Source: Amycolatopsis palatopharyngis | Lineage (GTDB): Bacteria > Actinomycetota > Actinomycetes > Mycobacteriales > Pseudonocardiaceae | Direction: 5' to 3' | Length of the DNA: 64,000 bases | Assembly (NCBI RefSeq): GCF_003385185.1 | Contig: NZ_PQHZ01000007.1 | Location: 124,001 to 188,000 of the forward strand | Shown: positions 27,571 to 35,412 of the stretch, in pieces | How positions within the stretch are numbered: position 1 is the first letter of the stretch | Layout of the letters: every line of letters starts with the position of its first letter | The notes under the pieces: generated by a model | What the model was told of the DNA's origin: nothing | Seen by the model: only the letters and a program-made list of their open reading frames with translations | The model's database searches: none | Position numbers and translations under genes: made by a program

Positions 27571-28110
27571 ATGAGCACGCTCGACCATCCCGCCGTCGCG
27601 AAGGTCGCCGCCGCACTGGCCGAGGCCGGACAGCACGAGGCGGCAGAGGGAATCCAGATCCTGCCTGCCGAAGTACGCACGGCGGTGCAGGCCGCCGAGG
27701 CACTGGGCGTCGAACCGGGCGCTATCGCCAACAGCCTCGTGTTCCGGGCCGAGGGAGCCGCCGGTGAGTTCCCGCTGCTGGCGCTGACCTCGGGCGCCCA
27801 CCGCGCGGACACCGGCGCACTGGCCCTGCTGGCCGGCGCCGACACGGTCGGCAAGGCCGACCCGGCGTTCGTCAAGGCCCACTCCGGTCAGGTGATCGGC
27901 GGAGTCGCCCCCGTGGGACATCCGCACCCCATGAAGACCCTCGTCGACAACGCACTGGAGCAGTACGACGTGGTCTGGGCCGCCGCGGGGCACGCCAAGT
28001 CCATCTTCCCGACCACCTACCGGGCGCTGCTGGAACTCACCAACGGCACGCCCGCGGACGTGGCGGGCGCCGCAGGTCTCGCGGCTGGCACGGACGGTGC
28101 GCGGCGGTGA
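27571..28110 (+). CDS. YbaK/EbsC-type (ProXp-like) aminoacyl-tRNA deacylase
   Basis: 179 aa of the YbaK/prolyl-tRNA editing domain: VQAAEALGVEPGAIANSLVF, ALTSGAHRADT, GGVAPVGHP and HAKSIFPTTYRALLELTNG. The family hydrolyses mischarged tRNA, mostly Cys-tRNA(Pro) or Ala-tRNA(Pro). The ATG at 27571 follows CATAAC closely, which could be a -10 element of a leaderless transcript; no Shine-Dalgarno is visible. Its stop overlaps the GNAT start (GTGA). Confidence 0.88.
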   Translation: MSTLDHPAVAKVAAALAEAGQHEAAEGIQILPAEVRTAVQAAEALGVEPGAIANSLVFRAEGAAGEFPLLALTSGAHRADTGALALLAGADTVGKADPAFVKAHSGQVIGGVAPVGHPHPMKTLVDNALEQYDVVWAAAGHAKSIFPTTYRALLELTNGTPADVAGAAGLAAGTDGARR

Positions 28111-28694
28111 CCGCGATGCCGTCCGAGCGCACTCGGCTGGTCGAACTCTCGGCCGAGGACTTCCGGGTACGCCTGCGCGAGGCGCTGGGGCTCTACGTCG
28201 CGGCGATGAACTATCCGCAGGGCACAGCCGAGCAGCGGGCGCCGATGTGGCTGACCCACGTGCTGCGCGAGGGCTGGCGCTGTGTCGCGGCGCTGGACGG
28301 CGAGGGCAGGATGACCGGTCTCGCCTACGGCTACCGGGGCAGTCCCGGCCAGTGGTGGCACGAGCAGGTGCGGCGTGGCCTCGCGGAGGCAGGCAGCGCG
28401 GCCTCAGCGGGCAACACGGGCACGGCGGACCCCGACTGGCTGGATGACTACTACGAGCTCACCGAGATCCACGTGCATCCGGAGAACCAGGCGCGAGGCA
28501 TCGGCGAGGACCTCCTGCGCATGCTGATGGAGGACGTGCCACACCGGCACGTGCTGCTGTCCACCCCGGAGGGCCCGACCAGAGCCTGGAAGCTGTACCG
28601 CAGGCTCGGGTTCGTCGACGTCCTGCGCAACTACCACTTCGTCGGGGACCCCCGCCCGTTCGCGATTCTCGGCCGCACTCTCCCACTCGACTGA
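28107..28694 (+). CDS. GNAT-family acetyltransferase
   Basis: 195 aa. The acetyl-CoA binding motif A region reads EIHVHPENQARGIGEDLLRML, and motif B is RAWKLYRRLGFVDVLRNYHF. The start is the GTG overlapping the YbaK-like stop, so translation is coupled. The substrate cannot be read from sequence. A terminator-like hairpin (28698-28722) and an unusual inverted-repeat element follow. Confidence 0.85.
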   Translation: MTAMPSERTRLVELSAEDFRVRLREALGLYVAAMNYPQGTAEQRAPMWLTHVLREGWRCVAALDGEGRMTGLAYGYRGSPGQWWHEQVRRGLAEAGSAASAGNTGTADPDWLDDYYELTEIHVHPENQARGIGEDLLRMLMEDVPHRHVLLSTPEGPTRAWKLYRRLGFVDVLRNYHFVGDPRPFAILGRTLPLD

Positions 28695-28697
28695 TCG

Positions 28698-28722
28698 GCC
28701 CTGCGACGCCTGGGCGCAGGGC
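28698..28722 (+). terminator. Terminator-like hairpin after the GNAT gene
   Basis: 8-bp perfect GC-rich stem (28698-28705 with 28715-28722, loop 9), four bases after the GNAT stop. Confidence 0.5.
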
Positions 28723-28725
28723 GTG

Positions 28726-28782
28726 ATGTCCCCAATGTGGCATTGGGGACGTTCAAGTTCCCCAACGCCACATTGGGGACAT
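28726..28782. repeat. ATGTCCCCAATGTGGC inverted-repeat element
   Basis: A 16-bp perfect inverted repeat (28726-28741 and 28767-28782) with a 25-bp centre. Each half is also nearly self-complementary: GTCCCCAATG-TGG-CATTGGGGAC (28728-28750) and GTTCCCCAA...TTGGGGAC (28757-28780). Two small hairpins or one large one could form. It sits between the GNAT gene and the P-loop kinase gene. It is not related to the other two repeat families. Confidence 0.8.
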
Positions 28783-28873
28783 ACCGGCACCAACCGTGAA
28801 CCGTCTGCCGCGCAGCGGAGTGATCCGTGCGGGATCCGGAACGCGAACGGGCGTGTCCTTCGTTGGTCGCTGC

Positions 28874-29539
28874 ATGACAGGCACAGAGACCACTCGCGTT
28901 GACCCGGCCACCTACGACAGGGTGGCGGTGCGGATCGAACGCCGCTCACTGCTGGTGGTCGGTGGCCTCCCCGGCGCGGGCAAGAGCACCTTGCTGCGCG
29001 GGCTGGAGGCGGATGTGCCGGTCACCGTCCTCGACGCCGACCAGGTACGGGCCCGGCTGCGCCGGCTGTTGCCCGCCGGGACGCCGTACTCCTGGTACCG
29101 CCCGTTCGTGCACCTGCTGCAACTGGCCCGGCTGGTGGCCGGGGCCTTCGGCGCCGCGGGGCCGCTCGTCGTCCACGATCCGGCCACCGGCCCACTGGCC
29201 AGGACGGCCTTTCGCGCGCTCGGCGCACTCACCGGCCGCACCCGCCACCTGCTCTGGCTCGACTGCACCCCGGAAGCCGCACTGGCCGGACAGCGCGCCA
29301 GGGGCCGGGTGCTGCTGGGGTGGTCGTTCACCCGTCATGCCCGCAACGCACCGCGGCTGCGGGGGCGGTTACTGGCGGGCGACACACCCTCTGGCTGGCA
29401 CAGCGGCTCGATCATCGACAGGGCGGCGGCCCGCCGGGGTCTCCGGCTCCAGGTCCGCGAAGGCGTATCCGGAACCGGAGACCCGGCCCGCTCAGTGCCG
29501 CGGCCGCCAGTAACTCACCGCAAGGGCGAGAACCAGTAG
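28874..29539 (+). CDS. P-loop ATP-binding protein / small-molecule kinase-like
   Basis: 221 aa from the ATG at 28874; a GTG at 28796 would add 26 residues and neither start has a good ribosome site. Walker A is GLPGAGKST after LLVVG, followed by VTVLDADQVRARLR, HLLWLDCTPEAALAGQRARGR (LID-like) and a C-terminal R-rich helix. This is the AAA_33/zeta-toxin-like kinase fold. The last 48 bp overlap the convergent EamA gene tail-to-tail. Substrate unknown. Confidence 0.75.
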   Translation: MTGTETTRVDPATYDRVAVRIERRSLLVVGGLPGAGKSTLLRGLEADVPVTVLDADQVRARLRRLLPAGTPYSWYRPFVHLLQLARLVAGAFGAAGPLVVHDPATGPLARTAFRALGALTGRTRHLLWLDCTPEAALAGQRARGRVLLGWSFTRHARNAPRLRGRLLAGDTPSGWHSGSIIDRAAARRGLRLQVREGVSGTGDPARSVPRPPVTHRKGENQ

Positions 29540-30400
29540 CCCGGCACCGCACCACCCGGTCACACCGAGCCGCTCGTCGAGCAGCACCGCCGCCAGCAGG
29601 GCGGCGGTCAGCGGCTCGAGCAGGGCGGCCAGTGCCGCGAGTACCGGGTGGGCGCCGCGCAGCCCCCCGAAATACGCCGCATAGGCCAGTGCCGTCGGTA
29701 CCGCACCGAGATAGAGCGCCAGTGCCACCACTTCGGGATCGACGGGCAACCACATCCCGAGCCACAGGGCGAACGGCAGCAACAGCAGGCCACCGGCGAG
29801 GCAGCCGAAAGCGGTGGTGCGCAGCGGATCCAGCCCGGCCACCGCATGCCGGGTGAACAATGTCAGCGCGGCGAACCCGCCACCTGCCAGCAATGCGAAC
29901 ACCAGCCCGGCCAGCAGCTGCGCCTGGTCGCCCGCCGCACCGGGCGACCAGGTGAGCAGCACCAGGCCGAGCAGTGCGGCGAGCAGGGAAGCGATGGCCG
30001 AGTTGGCCGGCCTGCGCCGCTCGGTCAACGCCGTGGAGACCGCGACGAACACCGGCACACTGCCGATGGTGACCATGGTCGCGACGCTCACGGAGGTCAG
30101 GACCATGGCGATGAAGTAGCTCGCCTGGAACACGGCGAGCAGTGAGCCGGCAAGCAGGATCCGGCGCAGGACCTCCGGGGTACGGACCAGCCCGCGCAGC
30201 CCACCGGTGGCGGCCAGCAACAGCACGGTGAGGAAACCGCCGAGCAGCAGGCGGTAGGTGGCGATCGACAGCGGATGCAGGCCGCCACGGGCGGCCAGCA
30301 GGGAACCCGCGAGACCACCTGTGCCCCAGAGCACCCCGGCGGCCAGCAGCATCGCGGCGGATTTCGCCTCGGGACGTGCGGATACAACGACAGCAGACAT
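29492..30400 (-). CDS. EamA/DMT-family transporter
   Basis: 302 aa with ten hydrophobic helices in two EamA repeats (first GVLWGTGGLAGSLLAARGG, second near LLAGLVFALLAGGGFAAL). Such proteins export metabolites or amino acids; this one cannot be assigned a substrate. The ATG at 30400 begins MSAVVVSARPEAKSAAMLL. Its 3' end overlaps the convergent P-loop gene by 48 bp. Confidence 0.88.
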   Translation of the reverse strand: MSAVVVSARPEAKSAAMLLAAGVLWGTGGLAGSLLAARGGLHPLSIATYRLLLGGFLTVLLLAATGGLRGLVRTPEVLRRILLAGSLLAVFQASYFIAMVLTSVSVATMVTIGSVPVFVAVSTALTERRRPANSAIASLLAALLGLVLLTWSPGAAGDQAQLLAGLVFALLAGGGFAALTLFTRHAVAGLDPLRTTAFGCLAGGLLLLPFALWLGMWLPVDPEVVALALYLGAVPTALAYAAYFGGLRGAHPVLAALAALLEPLTAALLAAVLLDERLGVTGWCGAGLLVLALAVSYWRPRH

Positions 30401-30591
30401 GAATGAACGCTCCAGCGTCGAAGGAGGAAAGGACTACGACGACGCGGGGCGTCCGCGGGTGAAGGATCACCGAAACGCCGTGCGGCATGGACGCCGCACG
30501 GCGGACTCACACAGCTACGCCCCGCTCAGGAGCGTGGCGGTGGGGTGGAAAGAAAAACTCGGCGCATGTTCCGCACTCTACCCAGGTCACG

Positions 30592-30634
30592 GTCCGTGCC
30601 CGCCGTCGGCGAACCACCTCGGGCGGGCACGGAC
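30592..30634 (-). terminator. Terminator after the DUF885 gene
   Basis: 13-bp perfect stem (30592-30604 with 30622-30634, loop 17), located 24 bp beyond the DUF885 stop on the minus strand. It separates that gene from the EamA promoter region. Confidence 0.65.
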
Positions 30635-30657
30635 TTCTCGTTCGGCTGGCTCCTACC

Positions 30658-32340
30658 TCATTCCAGCTCGGCTAGCTGCTCTCGCAACGTGTCCAGCCCC
30701 ATCCCGCCGAGCCGGAGCGCCCTGGTGTGGAAGTCCTTGAGGTCGAAGGAATCCCCGGCCCTGTGCTCCGCCTCGTCACGCGCCGCGAGCCAGATCCGCT
30801 CACCTAGCTTGTACGCGGGCGCCTGGCCAGGCCAGCCGAGGTAGCGATCGATCTCGTCGCGCACATGGTCCGCGTCGGTGATCGTCCTGGTCAGCATGAA
30901 CTCGAGACCGAGCTCAGGGGTCCACCGCTCGCCCTCGTGGAACCCGGTGCCCTCCGGGATCTCCAGTTCCAGGTGCATGCCGATGTCCACGACGACCCGT
31001 GCCGCGCGGAACAGGTGCGCGTCGAGCATGCCCAGCAGGTTGCCGTCGTCACCGAGGTAGCCCAGATCCTGCATGAGCCGCTCGGCGTAGAGCGCCCAGC
31101 CCTCGGCGTGCCCCGAGGTGAAAGCCATCAGCCGCTGGAACTTGTTCAGCGTCGCCGCCTGGTGCACGGAGGTCGCGATCTGCAGGTGATGACCTGGCAC
31201 ACCCTCGTGATAGACCGTGCTGACCTCCCGCCAGGTGGAGAACTCCTCCTTCTCCGCCGGAACCGACCACCACATGCAACCGGGACGGGAGAAGTCCTCG
31301 TTCGGCCCGCTGTAGTAGGCGCCGACGCCACCGCCGGGGGGCGCGATCTTGCATTCCAGCGCCATCAACTCGTCGGGAATGTCGAAGTGGGTTCCCCGCA
31401 ACGACTTCAGCGCGTCGTCGGAGAGGTTCTGCATCCACTGCTCGAGTCCACGCTTGCCGTGGACGCTGTACCGGTCGTCGGCGTCGAGGGCTGCGGCTGC
31501 CTCGGCGAGGGTCGCTCCCGGTTTGATCCGCTCGGCGACCTCCTTGGCCTCGCGCTCGACCCTGGCGAACTCGGCCCAGCCCCACTCGTAGGCCTCCCGG
31601 AGATCGAGAGCGGCACCGGTGAAGTAGCGCGACCACAACCGGTAGACGTCCTCACCGACGGCGTCCTTGGTCGGAGCGAGCGGCGCGAGCTCGGCCCGGA
31701 GGAACCCTGCGAGCTCGGCATAGGCCTCCTGTGCGGCACCGGCTCCCGCGCGCAACTCGGCGCGCAGCGAGTCCGGCACGTCCGACGCACCCGAGACGAG
31801 ATTGTCGAAGTAGCCGGTCGCACCATGCAGGCCAGCCCAGGTCTCGGCCTGCTCGGCGACCTTGCTCACCTGCCGCAGCGCGGGTGCGGTTCCGGCCTCC
31901 GCGGCTGCGAGCAGGGAAGCGCGTACCCCGTCCAGCGCCTCAGGCACCTTGCCCAGCCGTGCGGCGACGTTGCCCCACTGCTCGGCGGTGTCCAGGGGCA
32001 TCAGGTCGAAGATCATCCGGATCTCCTGCACCGGGCTGGCGATCACGTTGAGCGAGCCGATTTCCAGCCCGGCCTCGTGGATCTCCACCTGGAGTCCGAC
32101 CCGCTCGGTGAACACCGCCTTCGCGGCGCGTTCACCCGCGTCCCGCGGCTCGACCCCCTCGATCGCCCGCAGCGCGCGCTTGGCCAGCGCGGCGCGTGCG
32201 GCGTAGCCCTCCGGCGAGTAGTCGGTGAGCTGGTCGTCGTAGCCCGCGACGCCGATCGACGTCGCCGCGACGGGGTCTGCCGCCGCGTAGTCGTCGACGA
32301 ACCGGTCGCAAATGTCGTGTACGCCCTCGGTAGAAGCCAT
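30658..32340 (-). CDS. DUF885 family (M2/M32-like) putative metallopeptidase
   Basis: 560 aa, cytoplasmic (no signal peptide). The zinc-site text VYHEGVPGHHLQIA supplies an HExxxHH-type motif, and HAEGWALYAERLMQDLGY is the second conserved segment of DUF885. The N-terminus DICDRFVDDYAAADPVAATSIGV is typical. Some relatives are dipeptidases, but the substrate here is unknown. It follows metF by 41 bp on the same strand. Confidence 0.88.
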   Translation of the reverse strand: MASTEGVHDICDRFVDDYAAADPVAATSIGVAGYDDQLTDYSPEGYAARAALAKRALRAIEGVEPRDAGERAAKAVFTERVGLQVEIHEAGLEIGSLNVIASPVQEIRMIFDLMPLDTAEQWGNVAARLGKVPEALDGVRASLLAAAEAGTAPALRQVSKVAEQAETWAGLHGATGYFDNLVSGASDVPDSLRAELRAGAGAAQEAYAELAGFLRAELAPLAPTKDAVGEDVYRLWSRYFTGAALDLREAYEWGWAEFARVEREAKEVAERIKPGATLAEAAAALDADDRYSVHGKRGLEQWMQNLSDDALKSLRGTHFDIPDELMALECKIAPPGGGVGAYYSGPNEDFSRPGCMWWSVPAEKEEFSTWREVSTVYHEGVPGHHLQIATSVHQAATLNKFQRLMAFTSGHAEGWALYAERLMQDLGYLGDDGNLLGMLDAHLFRAARVVVDIGMHLELEIPEGTGFHEGERWTPELGLEFMLTRTITDADHVRDEIDRYLGWPGQAPAYKLGERIWLAARDEAEHRAGDSFDLKDFHTRALRLGGMGLDTLREQLAELE

Positions 32341-32381
32341 ATCGGCACGCTACCGCGCGCCCCCGCGCGAGCGCCCGCGAG

Positions 32382-33275
32382 TTACGCGCGAGCGGGCACC
32401 AGGCCCAGCCTGCTCACCAGTTCCCTGGTCGCCTTCGACCGGTTGAACGTGTAGAAGTGCAGATCCGGCACTCCCTCGGCGATCAGCCGCTCGCACAACT
32501 CGGTCACCGCGTCGAGTCCCTCCGCACGGAACGCCTTCGGATCGTCGGTGAGCGGCTCCAGCCGGTTCAGCAGGGCGGAGGGCGCGCTGGCCCCGGAAAG
32601 CTCGATTGTCTTGCGGAGCGTGCGGGGCGTGGTCAGCGGCATGATTCCGGGGATCAGCAATGCCTCACACCCGGCCGCGGCTACGCGGTCGCGCAGGCGC
32701 AGGAAATCCTCCGGCTCGAAGAAGAGCTGCGCGATCGCGAAGTCCGCGCCTGCGCGGAACTTGCGCACCAGGTGCAACGTGTCGGTGTCCAGGTCGGCCG
32801 AACGCGGGTGTCCGTAGGGAAAGGCCGACACGCCGACGCAGAAGTCGCCGAGTGAGCGCACCAGCTCGACCAGTTCCTCGGCGTAGTTCAGCCCGTTCGG
32901 ATGCGGTACCCATTCCCCGTACGGATCTCCTGGCGGATCGCCGCGCAGCGCGAGAATGTTGCGCACGCCGACCGCGGCGTACGAACCGATCACGTGGCGC
33001 AGTTCGGCCACGGAGTGGCCCACCGCGGTGAGGTGGGCCATCGGAACCAGTGTCGTCTCAGTGGCGACCCTGGCGATGCTGCGGACGGTGCCGTCCCTGC
33101 TGGACCCGCCCGCGCCGTAGGTGATCGACATGTACGCCGGGTCGTACGGTTCCAGCTCCCGGATCGACCGCCAGAGGATCTCTTCGTCAGCGGCGTCCCG
33201 CGGTGGGAAGAACTCGACCGAGAACACGGTCGCGTCTCCCCGCAACCGATCCACCACCGTTGTCATATCGCTCAT
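32382..33275 (-). CDS. metF: Methylenetetrahydrofolate reductase family protein
   Basis: 297-aa FAD/TIM-barrel enzyme reducing 5,10-methylene-THF to 5-methyl-THF for methionine synthesis. Recognisable stretches are VFSVEFFPPRDAADE, YMSITYGAGGSSRDGT, HLTAVGHS, NILALRGDPPGD and FAIAQLFFEPEDF. Its position next to the PIG-L and polyprenyl synthetase genes is like Rv2172c next to Rv2173 in mycobacteria (from memory). GAC-rich MSDMTTVVDRLRGD is the start at 33275. It is upstream of the DUF885 gene on the same strand. Confidence 0.92.
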   Translation of the reverse strand: MSDMTTVVDRLRGDATVFSVEFFPPRDAADEEILWRSIRELEPYDPAYMSITYGAGGSSRDGTVRSIARVATETTLVPMAHLTAVGHSVAELRHVIGSYAAVGVRNILALRGDPPGDPYGEWVPHPNGLNYAEELVELVRSLGDFCVGVSAFPYGHPRSADLDTDTLHLVRKFRAGADFAIAQLFFEPEDFLRLRDRVAAAGCEALLIPGIMPLTTPRTLRKTIELSGASAPSALLNRLEPLTDDPKAFRAEGLDAVTELCERLIAEGVPDLHFYTFNRSKATRELVSRLGLVPARA

Positions 33276-33336
33276 CGTAGTCGGCGGTCCGGTTACTGAG
33301 ACACCGCTCCCAGCAGCTGAGAGCAGGAGGGCGGCG

Positions 33337-34137
33337 TCACAATCCGGCCATCAGATCCGTCTCGGTGATCCCCGGTCCCTGCCCCTCCCGGATGAACCAT
33401 TCGGTGCCGAAGGCTTCGGTGAACGCGTCGTCCGGCATCGCGAGGAAGAACGACTGCTCGCTGATCTGGCTGGCGTGTGCGCGCATGGCGGCGCGCTTTT
33501 GCTCGGTGAAAGCCCGGACATCCACCGACGCGGTGAGCTCCGCCTCCGGCTTGCCGAACTCCTGGCCCTCGGCCTCGTCGAAGTCGGGCAGTTCGATTCC
33601 GGCCGCCGCGGCCGACTTCGCGAACTCGGCCATCCCGCGCAGCATCTTGTCGCGGTTCATGGTGCCCTGGTACACCCGGGGCGTTCCGGCGATCTCGGCG
33701 GCACGCAAGCCCACGCGGTGCACCTGGATGTGGTCCGGATGCCCGTAACCGCCGTTGTCGTCGTAGCAGGTCAGCACATCCGCCTGCTCCTCGCGCAGGA
33801 TGGCGGCGAGCTTCTGCGCCGCCTCCTCCACCGACGCCGTCCAGAACGAGCCCGGCGCCTCGTTGGTCGGCTCGCCCATCATCCCGGAGTCCACATAGCC
33901 CAGGAACTCCACGCGCTTGGCGCCCAGAATCTCCGCCGCGGCCTGGGTTTCGGCGACCCGCCGCTGCCACAACTGCTCCCCATCGGTGAGAAAGCCCTCG
34001 TCCACCTCACCGTGCTCGCCACGGGTCGCGACGACGAGCACCACCCGATGCCCGTCCTCGAACGCCTTGCGCATGACACCGCCACAACCGATGCACTCGT
34101 CGTCGGGATGGGCGTGAAACGTGACCAGAGTTCCCAT
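33337..34137 (-). CDS. PIG-L/LmbE-family deacetylase (MshB/Mca-like)
   Basis: 266 aa. The zinc motif AHPDDE (residues 9-14, His10 and Asp13 as ligands, Asp12 as likely base) and GGYGHPDHIQVH with the third ligand are intact. The family includes mycothiol deacetylase MshB and mycothiol conjugate amidase Mca, so a thiol or sugar N-deacetylase is likely. The start at 34137 gives MGTLVTFHAHPDDE; the frame extends to 34320 but that part runs through the palindromic repeats and translates to a repeated ALSRESA, clearly an artefact. Confidence 0.88.
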   Translation of the reverse strand: MGTLVTFHAHPDDECIGCGGVMRKAFEDGHRVVLVVATRGEHGEVDEGFLTDGEQLWQRRVAETQAAAEILGAKRVEFLGYVDSGMMGEPTNEAPGSFWTASVEEAAQKLAAILREEQADVLTCYDDNGGYGHPDHIQVHRVGLRAAEIAGTPRVYQGTMNRDKMLRGMAEFAKSAAAAGIELPDFDEAEGQEFGKPEAELTASVDVRAFTEQKRAAMRAHASQISEQSFFLAMPDDAFTEAFGTEWFIREGQGPGITETDLMAGL

Positions 34138-34188
34138 GCTCACGAACCTACGCGAATCCACCGACAGAATCCGCCGCGTGCCAGGTAT

Positions 34189-34245
34189 CGCACTTTCCCG
34201 GGAAAGTGCGAGCTCCAGTCCCGCACTTTCCCGGGAAAGCGCGGG
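34189..34245. repeat. Palindromic repeats P2a and P2b in a divergent promoter gap
   Basis: Two copies of the CACTTTCCCGGGAAAGTG palindrome. P2a (34189-34210) is perfect; P2b (34220-34245) has one A/C mismatch. Their centres are 33 bp apart, about three helical turns, between the divergent PIG-L (start 34137) and polyprenyl synthetase (start 34319) genes. This position is unsuitable for a terminator. Confidence 0.85.
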
Positions 34246-34318
34246 CTCTGGTGACGTTTCCGCCACATGCGCCCACCCCGAGATCGCGTCCCGCCAGCAC
34301 AACCGTGACGATAGGGAC

Positions 34319-35410
34319 ATGACTGTGCCGGACTACGACGCCGACCTGCCCGTTCACGTCGAACGGGTCCTCGACGACTTCGTGCGCGAGGCCGGTGCGG
34401 CCATCCGGGACACCGAACCGGCCTTCGAGCCCGGCCTCGACGCCCTGTCCGCCTTCGTCCTCGGTGGCGGCAAGCGCCTGCGCCCGACGTTCGCCTGGTG
34501 GGCCTGGCGAGGAGCAGGCGGCGATCCGGCAGGGCCGCACGCCGAGGGAGTGCTGCAGGCCGTCGCCAGCCTGGAGCTGATCCAGGCGTGCGCGTTGATC
34601 CACGACGACGTCATGGACTCGTCGGACTCCCGCCGTGGCGCCCCGACCGTGCACATGGCCTTCGCCAAACGGCATGCCGACGCGGGGCTGCTCGGCTCGG
34701 CGGCCACCTTCGGGCTCTCGGCGGCGATCCTGATCGGTGACCTCGCACTGGCCTGGGCCGAGGACATGTTCGCAGGCGCGGCACTGCCCGCGGAGACGCT
34801 CACCGCGGCGCGGCCGGCATGGCGGGCGATGCGCACCGAGGTGATGGCCGGGCAATACCTCGACGTGCACACCCAGGCCGTCGGTGACACCTCCATCGAA
34901 GCCGCACTGCGGATCGACAAGCTCAAGACAGCCGCCTACACCGTGCAGCGGCCACTGCACCTGGGCGCGGCCCTCGCCGGGGCCGGCGAAACCACGGTCC
35001 GCACACTGCTGAACCTCGGCGGTGACCTAGGGATCGCCTTCCAGTTGCGCGACGACCTGCTGGGTGTGTTCGGCGATCCCTCCGTCACCGGCAAACCCGC
35101 CGGTGACGACCTGCGCGAGGGCAAACGCACCCTGCTGCTCGCACTCGCTTTGCGTGGTGCCGACGAACAGGGGCGAGACGCCGAGGGCAAACTCATCGCC
35201 GCGTCCGTGGGCAACGCGGAACTGACCGAGTCCGACGTGGACGACGTCCGGCAGGCACTCCTCGACGTCGGCGCCGTCGACGCCGTCGAACGGCGGATCA
35301 CCGAACTCACCGACACGGCGCTGACCACTTTGGAGCAGGCCGCACTCACCGAACCGGCGGCCACCCGGCTCGCCGAACTCGCCGCGCGTGCGACCCAGAG
35401 GAACTACTGA
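34319..35410 (+). CDS. Polyprenyl diphosphate synthase (IdsA/GGPP-synthase-like)
   Basis: 363-aa trans-prenyltransferase that condenses IPP with allylic diphosphates. GGGKRLRP, the first Asp-rich motif LIHDDVMDSSDSRRG and the second motif FQLRDDLLGVFGD are present, with GKPAGDDLREGKRT after it. The residues before the first DD motif (LELIQACALIHDD) are small, in keeping with a C20 or similar product, but chain length is inferred. The ATG at 34319 has AGGGAC before it. It sits where mycobacteria carry idsA2 (Rv2173) and is followed after 2 bp by a CrtI-like gene. Confidence 0.9.
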   Translation: MTVPDYDADLPVHVERVLDDFVREAGAAIRDTEPAFEPGLDALSAFVLGGGKRLRPTFAWWAWRGAGGDPAGPHAEGVLQAVASLELIQACALIHDDVMDSSDSRRGAPTVHMAFAKRHADAGLLGSAATFGLSAAILIGDLALAWAEDMFAGAALPAETLTAARPAWRAMRTEVMAGQYLDVHTQAVGDTSIEAALRIDKLKTAAYTVQRPLHLGAALAGAGETTVRTLLNLGGDLGIAFQLRDDLLGVFGDPSVTGKPAGDDLREGKRTLLLALALRGADEQGRDAEGKLIAASVGNAELTESDVDDVRQALLDVGAVDAVERRITELTDTALTTLEQAALTEPAATRLAELAARATQRNY

Positions 35411-35412
35411 CC

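Noticed and set aside
30865-32454. 529-codon plus-strand reading frame opposite the DUF885 gene
   Set aside because: Antisense shadow; DUF885 carries the metal-site motifs.
34138-34320. N-terminal extension of the PIG-L protein with repeated ALSRESA
   Set aside because: It is a translation of the palindromic repeats P2a/P2b; the true start MGTLVTFHAHPDDE is downstream.
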